DNA of 6,722 bases, from NCBI GenBank assembly GCA_030830285.1, contig JAURNF010000226.1, forward strand, positions 1 through 6,722, read 5' to 3'. Positions within the stretch are counted from its first letter, which is position 1, and the number at the start of each line of letters is the position of its first letter. This document shows positions 1 to 6,135 of this stretch, one piece after another. Origin of the DNA: Candidatus Kapaibacterium sp. (GTDB lineage: Bacteria > Bacteroidota > Ignavibacteria > Kapaibacteriales > Kapaibacteriaceae). The notes beneath the pieces were generated by a model, which saw nothing but the letters and a program-made list of their open reading frames with translations, did no database searches and had not been told where the DNA came from. A program made the translations under genes and the position numbers.

Positions 1-2186
1 GAACCAGAAGACAAGTAGAACACCGATGCGAATGGCGATGGGAAGTTCGGAACTGCTGTCTTGCGGATCGCAAAACGGAGCGACTTCTGTGCACCACCAT
101 CAAACGTGATGTATCCACCCGAGTTCGCATTCTGCGCATTCGAGAAGTACGTCTGACGCTGAATCGCATTCAGGTTCGATGGGCTGATATTCTGACCGAA
201 CAGCACGCCGATACCTGACTCTGTGTTCATGTTAATCGTGACAGAACCCTTGTTGATCGAGCGATCAAGTGTTGGCTTGAACGTGATCGTGTTCTTGTCG
301 CTTACACCGATGATGCGTGACGACAGGTCGATTGCTGGTGTGTTGACACCAACTGCCGATACTGTGTACGATGCGTCTGTGAATTCAAACGAAACAGCAC
401 ACGATACACCCTTGAGGTAGAGCTCGTTGAGAGCATCTGTGATTGTCAGGAAGTTGCGTGGTCCTGGACGTGATGTACCGATTGTGTATGTACCACAGAG
501 GTTTGCATCGATCGTCTTCACAACACAAATTTCGTTGTTCGTCAGAACTGGGTCACCAGGATACTCCGAACGGAAGCAGAAGCGATAGTCGCCACCTTCA
601 GTTGGAGTGAATGCTGGGAACGTGTAGATCGCTTTGTTGAACTGACCAGCTGCGATATCAGGAACAATACCTGTTTGATTGTATACCTGAGCATTGTCAC
701 GCAGACGCGTGATGATCAGACGTACAGGCACGTTCGAAAGGTCCTGAATACCGTTGTTCTCGAAGATGCCTTCTGGACGGAACGAACGGTTTGCGAAGAG
801 AACCTGTGTTGCACCAGGAACAGTGACCGAGCTGACCGCAGGCTCTTCGTTGTAGCCAACTTCGAAGTTGAACGCTGGCTGTCCAACTGGGCGTGGCAAG
901 CAATCGTTAAATGTGTTCTCGTCTGGGAATGGGTTTACGAGTTCAGCACAGAAGACGACGTTGTAGATACCGACTGGGTGTCCACCGCCAAATGGTGTGA
1001 AGTTCTCGAATCCCTGTGTGAGGCGTGCACCTGGAGCAAGTGCTTCGTTGACGGTGACTTCGTCTGTAAACGCTGTAGCACCGTTTGGACCAGTGATTGT
1101 TACACGACCAGTGAAGCTCTTGACTGTATCAAGACCTGTGTTTTGGAACACAGCTTCCACTGGAATCGGTGTTGTATTTGGATACTTAAAGCGGCGCGGC
1201 TGTGAATTGTCCTGCGGCGAACGGATAAGGCGTGTAGAGATATCCTTGTTCACGGCGATAGTAAATCCACGTGCCCATACGTTGGCACAAGCGTTAGCTC
1301 CACCAACAGACTCGACCAGCAACGTGTACTCGCCACCAATCATGTTTGATGTTACGAGCGAAGCGCCCGGACCCGCAGCTGAACCAGATGCTGTCGATGG
1401 CGATGAGACCAAATTCATTGGGAACGTGCCAGTTGCAGGCGCAGTCGCTGTCCAGTCTGCACGGTACACCGTGTCTGTGAGTGGGAGCGGACCGAAGATG
1501 CGATACTTGAGCGTGAATGCTTGGCTTGCGCGGCCAGCACGGAGCGTCATGCTCGGCAACGGACGATTTGCAGCCGATCCATCATACGTGTTACCACGCG
1601 GAAGGATGGACGAAGCATCCGGCGCGTCATTAGGGAATGACGAGACGAAGTCACCCATGATTTCGACGTTGTAATCTTCGCACTCACCCTGTACATAGCC
1701 AGGGAATACGCATGGGTCTGCAGGGCATGCGCCCTGGTTCGTCATCATGAACACGCGCATACGTGTGACGCCAGTACGAGCCGTACATGGGATTGTCAGC
1801 GTGGTCGTGTAGGTGGTTGGGCTGAACGAATAGTCAACAACGCAAAGCACGCGCTCAGCAGTTGTAAAGATTCCGTCTTGATCCAAGTCGATCCAGATCG
1901 AGTATCCCTTCGTACCGAAGGCATTCGTCGTGATCTGCGTTGTGATAGGAGTGTTCCGTGCCGCGAGCAAGGTTGCTCCGGTGAAATACTCGTATCCCGT
2001 TTGGTTCGCATAATCCGTGCCCGGCGAGTTCCGAGAGAACGTGCCAAAACGGAAGAACGTAATACCCTGGCCCCAGAAGCCAGGCATCAGTTGTGGCTTA
2101 CAATACTGCGCTTGTGCTTCTGGCGAAACACTCAGCGACGCAATGATTACAGCCACACCTACGAGAAACGCGTAGATTCTCTTCAT
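1..2186 (-). CDS. Large secreted modular surface protein (GEVED, CARDB-like and beta-helix modules), 3' end outside the window
   Basis: The frame is open from the ATG at 2186 to the left edge: 728 residues with no stop, C-terminus not seen. Residues 1-27 form a type I signal peptide (basic MKR, hydrophobic core, AQA before Q27). Residues about 60-176 match a GEVED domain: an aromatic-Ile-Asp stretch leading into a calcium-loop-like DLDQDG (100-105), then TRMRV and the hallmark GECEDYNVEI (167-176). Residues about 312-432 and 445-560 look like two CARDB-like Ig-type domains; each has an 'N-x-G' strand motif (NTG 349-351, NNG 477-479) and a late D/N-rich turn before a cysteine. From 563 a CGTYTIG motif opens a module seen at the start of secreted beta-helix repeats, with YITFDGG at 692-698. 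Cysteines are frequent (13), which fits disulfides outside the cytoplasm. An AAGGTGG ribosome site seven bases upstream supports the start. Large FCB proteins of this style are often type IX secretion cargo, but the sorting domain would lie off-window. The precise role (adhesion, matrix) is unknown. Confidence 0.85.
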   Translation of the reverse strand, partial: MKRIYAFLVGVAVIIASLSVSPEAQAQYCKPQLMPGFWGQGITFFRFGTFSRNSPGTDYANQTGYEYFTGATLLAARNTPITTQITTNAFGTKGYSIWIDLDQDGIFTTAERVLCVVDYSFSPTTYTTTLTIPCTARTGVTRMRVFMMTNQGACPADPCVFPGYVQGECEDYNVEIMGDFVSSFPNDAPDASSILPRGNTYDGSAANRPLPSMTLRAGRASQAFTLKYRIFGPLPLTDTVYRADWTATAPATGTFPMNLVSSPSTASGSAAGPGASLVTSNMIGGEYTLLVESVGGANACANVWARGFTIAVNKDISTRLIRSPQDNSQPRRFKYPNTTPIPVEAVFQNTGLDTVKSFTGRVTITGPNGATAFTDEVTVNEALAPGARLTQGFENFTPFGGGHPVGIYNVVFCAELVNPFPDENTFNDCLPRPVGQPAFNFEVGYNEEPAVSSVTVPGATQVLFANRSFRPEGIFENNGIQDLSNVPVRLIITRLRDNAQVYNQTGIVPDIAAGQFNKAIYTFPAFTPTEGGDYRFCFRSEYPGDPVLTNNEICVVKTIDANLCGTYTIGTSRPGPRNFLTITDALNELYLKGVSCAVSFEFTDASYTVSAVGVNTPAIDLSSRIIGVSDKNTITFKPTLDRSINKGSVTINMNTESGIGVLFGQNISPSNLNAIQRQTYFSNAQNANSGGYITFDGGAQKSLRFAIRKTAVPNFPSPFASVFYLSSG

Positions 2187-2193
2187 AGGTCAA

Positions 2194-2200
2194 CCACCTT
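2194..2200 (-). promoter_or_regulatory. Shine-Dalgarno site of the modular surface protein gene
   Basis: On the minus strand AAGGTGG stands seven bases before the ATG at 2186. It pairs well with the 16S rRNA tail and fixes the start just before a clear signal peptide. The bases before it are T-rich, as is common in leaders of this type. Confidence 0.6.
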
Positions 2201-2230
2201 AAAAATGAACGTAATTCGTGCAGTTCTTGT

Positions 2231-2262
2231 CATGCTTAGTTATGCTGATCGTTGACGACAAA
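2231..2262 (-). promoter_or_regulatory. Weak promoter candidate for the modular surface protein gene
   Basis: On the minus strand a TTTG (2262-2259) is followed after 20 bases by TAAGCATG (2238-2231), about 45 bases before the start codon. This loosely resembles the Bacteroidota pattern of TTTG near -33 and TAnnTTTG near -7, with two of the three T's of the second box changed. No good sigma70-like pair was seen in the gap. The match is poor and could be chance; it is listed because a gene preceded by a 195-base gap probably has its own promoter in it. Confidence 0.22.
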
Positions 2263-2290
2263 TGTGAGAAAAGACAGGGTTTTCCCACAC
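2262..2290 (-). terminator. Hairpin in the 195-bp intergenic region: weak terminator or leader structure
   Basis: As minus-strand RNA, the arm at 2290-2280 (GUGUGGGAAAA) pairs with 2272-2262 (UUUUCUCACAU) around a seven-base loop (2279-2273). This gives 11 pairs, two of them G-U. On the plus strand those two become mismatches, so the fold is better on the transcribed strand. It lies about 90 bases after the stop of the propeller gene and about 75 bases before the start of the next gene. Only a short U run (three U's including the last stem base) follows, so termination may be weak. It could instead be a 5' leader element. The rest of the gap (2187-2381) shows no small gene that I can support. 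Confidence 0.35.
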
Positions 2291-2381
2291 GTCAAGCCGA
2301 ACTAGGGTAGGAAAATAGAACTTCGTTCATGATCCGCCAAAAGAAAAAATCATCGATGAGCTTCTACCTTGTCCCACGGAG

Positions 2382-5300
2382 CTACTTTGTCTGCGTCGAC
2401 CCCGATCCGAGCTTTTTCGGGCCGTAGAACGTGGTGACGGTGGTAGACCCTGGTGGAACAAAAAAGTGACAGCTTGATTGTCCGCGATAGGCCGACCCGC
2501 AGTAGACTTCGACCTTGCGTTGGCCCCCTGGCACAGCAAACAAACCAGACGTAACCCGTGATGGATCAACGGGATAGATCTTCATTGTGGGCTGCGTTGG
2601 GAGGTACGTCATGGCATTGCGTTGGTTCACGCCGGCAATCAGCACAACGGGCGTCTGGACCGATTTTGGGTTGCGGACGGATACAAGCCCTCTGGCATCA
2701 AATTGGACGACGAACCCAGATTCTGGGATGGTGAGGGGGGTAAATGCCTTCCCTGCCTGGCTCATGAGTACGAGCCCCTTGCCAGCATCATACCGCACAA
2801 CATCGTCCTCAGCCCCATACATGTTACCGGTGAGGACAAGATCGACGTATGCGTCGTTGTTGAGATCCATGGCCTCGATGCCCAAGACGGGCGAGATCTG
2901 CGCCTCGGCCGGCAGCTCTCGGATTGCAAACGTGCCGTTGCCGTTATTGATGAGCACCACCGATTCCATCATGCGGACTGCTTTGTAGTACGCTGAGTTC
3001 ATGAGCGCTGTATCACCGATGATGACGTCAACTGGCGAAATAGCGAAGTCGACGAAGTCATTGAATCGACGATTGAGGGTTGGCATCTGGGCGAACACTT
3101 TACCGCGATCACGAATGATGTGACGACGTCCGTTGTACCACCAAGTAATCAATGGGTCCACACTTCCGTTGTCGTCGAAGTCGGCAGCAAACATTTCAAT
3201 TGGATGCTCCTTGGTCGGACGGTACCGCGTGTTGAGTCCGATGTTACCTGCGACATAATCCATATCGCCATCGTTATCGATGTCGGCACCCATCAGACTG
3301 TACCACCACCCTGTGGTCGCGCCGAGTCCGGCCTTCGAAGTCCAATCCGAAAATCCAGTGCCGTCATTATGCATCACAGTGAGCGGCATCCACTCACCGG
3401 CGAGCATGAGGTCGAAACGTCCATCATTATCGACATCCGACCACAATGCTGTACGGATGATGCCCATGTTGCGCACGGTTGGGATGCGCTGCATCGTCAC
3501 GTCTGTGAAGATGCCTTTGCCATTGTTCTCGAGCAGGTAACTCGTCGCGGGCACGGGATACTTGTCTGTCTCTACACCACCACCGATGAAGAGATCGATG
3601 TCGCCATCGTTGTCGTAATCACAGGCGTTGAGTGTTGTGGCATTCGTACTGATTGCAGGGACACCTGTGAGCGCGCGTGTGAGTTGACCCTTGCCGTTGT
3701 TGAGATAGATGCGGAGTCCACGCTCAACAGCATCATCGCTGAATTCTGGGCCGCCCCCTGCAATAACGAGATCGCGATCCTTATCGCCATCAATGTCGAT
3801 GAGCAACATGGCTTGCGATTCATACGTTGTATCAACGCCGTCGAGTCCGACGTTTGTTTGCGCAAACGAGCCGGGAGTTTTCTGCAGGTACGTAACTGGG
3901 TTCTTTCCTTTGCGCGCACCAAAGATCACATCATCGAGTCCGTCGTTATTCACATCACCAACGGCGACAGCTGGACCGCCCCATGAGATGCGTGTTGGCA
4001 TCAAGCGATAGCGCTTGAAATCATCGAAATAGTTTTCGTCGTGCCAGAATGCGATACCTGATGTTGCTGTTGCATCGGTGAACAGTGCCTTCTCGGGCTC
4101 CGGTCCGCGGAACAACGTTGTTGTTGTCGGTGATGCGTTTGCGTAGGAGAGCGTATGTGTTGAATTCACGGGAAGATTCGTAAGCACTTGCGACGGACCA
4201 TCAGGCCATTGCACAACTACGCTGTCGATCACTGATACACTTCCAACACCAACAGACATCTTGGTGTCCATGCACGATTGATATCCACGCACGAGCCAAT
4301 GCTCGCGATAGATCGACTTGCCACCAGCAACAACGCGCACCTTTGCGCCGAGTCCGCCCTTGTTGCCGCCCGCCCCTTCAAAGTTGAAACAGATGACGCC
4401 CCCGCGTTGCTGTTCGAGTGCGTTGTTCTTGTAGATGAACACCACAGAGTCCATGTTGGGCACGATGAGTTCAAGGTCGCCATCACCATCGAGATCGCCC
4501 CATGCCGCACCAAACGTTGTGCTGGTATCCGACACACCCCAGTCGTAACCGACGTTGTAGTAGTCGAGTGGACTGCGCTGCTTGAACATGTAATTGGGTT
4601 CACGCAGGTAATCAATTGACGGTGGATTCAGTCGCTTCTGGTTGTTGATGTTGTACACGTAATCCTGATTCGAGATGTCGGCTGTGTATCCATTGCCAAT
4701 GAACACTTCCGGCACACCATCAAGATCGAAGTCTTGGATCAAGCACGCCCAACTCCAGTCAGTCGCTGCCATGTTGGTCATGTAGCCAATGTCGGAGTAC
4801 TGGTTATAGCCACGATTGAGCTGCACCATGTTGCGCGACACTTGATTGGAGTCGTACGTAGGGTTGAAGATCGACATATCGCCGCTGTTGCTTGCGTTGA
4901 GAATGCGACGGAAGTGATTCTCCGGCAACATGTCTGTGGTAACGATATCAGGCAGACCATCACCGTTGAGATCGGCGATATCACTTCCCATACTGAACAC
5001 TGATGCGCGACGTGTCATGCGCATCATACTCTCGGCGAATGTGCCATCGCCGTTATTCAAATACACAAGGTCGGTCGAGTTGAAGTCGTTCGCTACATAG
5101 ATATCCGGCCAACCATCGAGATTAATATCTGCAACAGTTGCACTTAGACCCATGCCATCATCATCAATCCATGCAGTGTACGACACGTCACGGAACATAC
5201 CATTACCAAGATTGCGAAACAGTTTATCAGGCATGCCGTTGTGGCGCATCTCTGTTGCGCTGATATCGCGCAGGTTCTGCATCTTATCGTTTCGCTCGTT

Positions 5301-5987
5301 GCCTGTCTCAGCCTTGAACGATGGGATCGACAATCGTTCGCGCTGCTTGCGTTCTGCTTCTACGCCTACGATGCTATCGCGACGTCGATTCACCTGCGAC
5401 ATCTGATAGTGATTTGAGTACGTCACCAAGTAACAGTCGATCAGACCATCGCGATCGTAGTCGAAGAACACGCTATGCACTGTCTCGTCCTTGAAGTCGA
5501 GTCCGTACTCGTGTGCGCGTTCAACAAATGTTCCATCGCCGTTATTGATGAGGAAGCGACATGTGTTTTGCCAGCGCGCAAGGAACACATCCAGATCGCC
5601 ATCGGCATCAATGTCAACAAGGTTCACACCTGTCGTGAACTGCAGTGAATCTTCTGGGTATCCAATCTTCGACGTAATGTCGGTGAAGACAAAATTGCCT
5701 TCGTTGCGATAAAAGCCTGTACCGCTGAAGCTCGACACAATGATATCGGGCTTTCCATCACCAGTGATATCACCAACACCAACGCCGCAACCCGGTACCA
5801 TCGAGTTGATGCGTGTGAGCGAGTCCTTTGAGATGTTGATCTTCTCGAACACGTGCCGGAAGGTCACGTTGCTTTGTTCCGGCAGGATGCGCGTAAACAT
5901 TTTCTGTGCGTGAAGTGGCGTTGATACGCACCACATCACACTTACAATGAGTGAGAGACGGAGAAGATTCCTAGGTGTGTTCGTCAT
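2382..5987 (-). CDS. Secreted CRTAC1-like double beta-propeller protein with VCBS/FG-GAP repeats and ASPIC/UnbV domain
   Basis: A complete 1201-residue protein. Residues 1-28 are a signal peptide (hydrophobic 8-22, LHA before Q28), so it is exported. DxDxDGxxD calcium-loop motifs of VCBS/FG-GAP blades start at residues 73, 125, 176, 287, 339, 419 and 498, then at 678, 731, 790, 851, 902, 936 and 1041: seven before and seven after an ASPIC/UnbV domain at about 545-610 (GGLGAKVRV, RGYQSC, VVQWPDG). This suggests two seven-bladed propellers, each blade loop binding Ca2+. Some loops are worn: DKD at 734-736 and DAY at 1045-1047 lack the glycine, and 427 and 506 carry Glu in the last position. The C-terminus (1157-1175: RKVEVYCGSAYRGQSSCHF) recalls the GYxSQSSR part of UnbV-like ends. 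No obvious type IX sorting domain is seen. Length and layout fit the long CRTAC1-type proteins of FCB bacteria, whose function is mostly unknown; roles in surface binding or glycan uptake are only inferred. GAGG seven bases before the ATG supports the start. It follows the tRNA by 23 bases. Confidence 0.93.
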   Translation of the reverse strand: MTNTPRNLLRLSLIVSVMWCVSTPLHAQKMFTRILPEQSNVTFRHVFEKINISKDSLTRINSMVPGCGVGVGDITGDGKPDIIVSSFSGTGFYRNEGNFVFTDITSKIGYPEDSLQFTTGVNLVDIDADGDLDVFLARWQNTCRFLINNGDGTFVERAHEYGLDFKDETVHSVFFDYDRDGLIDCYLVTYSNHYQMSQVNRRRDSIVGVEAERKQRERLSIPSFKAETGNERNDKMQNLRDISATEMRHNGMPDKLFRNLGNGMFRDVSYTAWIDDDGMGLSATVADINLDGWPDIYVANDFNSTDLVYLNNGDGTFAESMMRMTRRASVFSMGSDIADLNGDGLPDIVTTDMLPENHFRRILNASNSGDMSIFNPTYDSNQVSRNMVQLNRGYNQYSDIGYMTNMAATDWSWACLIQDFDLDGVPEVFIGNGYTADISNQDYVYNINNQKRLNPPSIDYLREPNYMFKQRSPLDYYNVGYDWGVSDTSTTFGAAWGDLDGDGDLELIVPNMDSVVFIYKNNALEQQRGGVICFNFEGAGGNKGGLGAKVRVVAGGKSIYREHWLVRGYQSCMDTKMSVGVGSVSVIDSVVVQWPDGPSQVLTNLPVNSTHTLSYANASPTTTTLFRGPEPEKALFTDATATSGIAFWHDENYFDDFKRYRLMPTRISWGGPAVAVGDVNNDGLDDVIFGARKGKNPVTYLQKTPGSFAQTNVGLDGVDTTYESQAMLLIDIDGDKDRDLVIAGGGPEFSDDAVERGLRIYLNNGKGQLTRALTGVPAISTNATTLNACDYDNDGDIDLFIGGGVETDKYPVPATSYLLENNGKGIFTDVTMQRIPTVRNMGIIRTALWSDVDNDGRFDLMLAGEWMPLTVMHNDGTGFSDWTSKAGLGATTGWWYSLMGADIDNDGDMDYVAGNIGLNTRYRPTKEHPIEMFAADFDDNGSVDPLITWWYNGRRHIIRDRGKVFAQMPTLNRRFNDFVDFAISPVDVIIGDTALMNSAYYKAVRMMESVVLINNGNGTFAIRELPAEAQISPVLGIEAMDLNNDAYVDLVLTGNMYGAEDDVVRYDAGKGLVLMSQAGKAFTPLTIPESGFVVQFDARGLVSVRNPKSVQTPVVLIAGVNQRNAMTYLPTQPTMKIYPVDPSRVTSGLFAVPGGQRKVEVYCGSAYRGQSSCHFFVPPGSTTVTTFYGPKKLGSGSTQTK

Positions 5988-5994
5988 TCTGCAT

Positions 5995-5998
5995 CCTC
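5995..5998 (-). promoter_or_regulatory. Shine-Dalgarno site of the double-propeller gene
   Basis: The minus-strand leader contains GAGG seven bases before the ATG at 5987. The whole leader between the tRNA 3' end and the start codon is only 23 bases, so this site is nearly all the regulatory sequence the gene has for itself. The ATG it points to is followed at once by a good signal peptide. Confidence 0.55.
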
Positions 5999-6010
5999 AT
6001 ACGAAACAAG

Positions 6011-6096
6011 TGCTTGGAGCGGGGCTTGAACCCGCACGCCCCTTACGGGACACGAGATTTTAAGTCTCGTGCGTCTGCCAATTTCGCCATCCAAGC
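6011..6096 (-). tRNA. trnL: tRNA-Leu with anticodon UAA
   Basis: The minus strand folds as a class II tRNA of 86 bases. The acceptor stem GCTTGGA (6096-6090) pairs perfectly with TCCAAGC (6018-6012), followed by discriminator A at 6011. The anticodon stem CGAGA/TCTCG closes the loop CTTAAAA (6064-6058), giving anticodon TAA at 6062-6060, which reads UUA leucine codons. A long variable arm (GTCCC-GTAA-GGGGC) is present, as expected for Leu. The T arm is GCGGG-TTCAAGC-CCCGC. The 3' CCA is not encoded and must be added by the nucleotidyltransferase. It lies 14 bases after the dedA stop and 23 bases before the next start codon. Confidence 0.97.
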
Positions 6097-6105
6097 AGCG
6101 ATCAA

Positions 6106-6135
6106 CATTCTTACATCGACTTCCGTGCGCGCAAA
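6106..6135 (-). promoter_or_regulatory. Weak promoter candidate for the tRNA, inside the 3' end of dedA
   Basis: TTTG (6135-6132, minus strand) is followed after 18 bases by TAAGAATG (6113-6106), ten bases before the tRNA. The TAA of the second box is the dedA stop codon itself. This is a loose match to the Bacteroidota promoter pattern. If it is not used, the tRNA must be transcribed from dedA or from further upstream. Confidence 0.2.

Noticed and set aside
997..1674. 225-codon open frame on the plus strand (and a 176-codon one at 675-1205)
   Set aside because: Both lie opposite the well-supported secreted protein gene at 1-2186, whose frame runs without a stop and carries a signal peptide and known domain motifs. 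The plus-strand products look like no known protein.
2341..2362. Palindrome TCATCGATGA followed by six T's on the minus strand, just after the propeller gene, as an intrinsic terminator
   Set aside because: Allowing a realistic loop leaves only three stem pairs, too weak for a terminator despite the T run.
2364..2391. Ten-base direct repeat with one mismatch, 18 bases apart, straddling the stop codon of the propeller gene (GACAAAGTAG / GACAAGGTAG on the minus strand)
   Set aside because: Only two short copies, with no inverted arrangement or nearby mobile gene; chance or local slippage is enough to explain it.
3120..3986. 288-codon open frame on the plus strand with recurring hydrophobic segments such as IAIVIDVG and SIIIDI
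   Set aside because: It is the antisense image of the DxDxDGxxD repeats of the propeller gene. GAT/GAC-rich loops read backwards as I/V-rich segments, which gives a false repeat protein. It has no recognisable family.
5971..6000. Nine-codon upstream frame (ATG at 6000, TAG at 5971) overlapping the start of the propeller gene
   Set aside because: Its start codon overlaps the GAGG ribosome site of the real gene and it has no ribosome site of its own, so it is probably chance.
6011..6096. tRNA gene as attachment site of an integrated element
   Set aside because: No repeat of the tRNA 3' end elsewhere in the window, no integrase gene, and the neighbours look like ordinary chromosomal genes.
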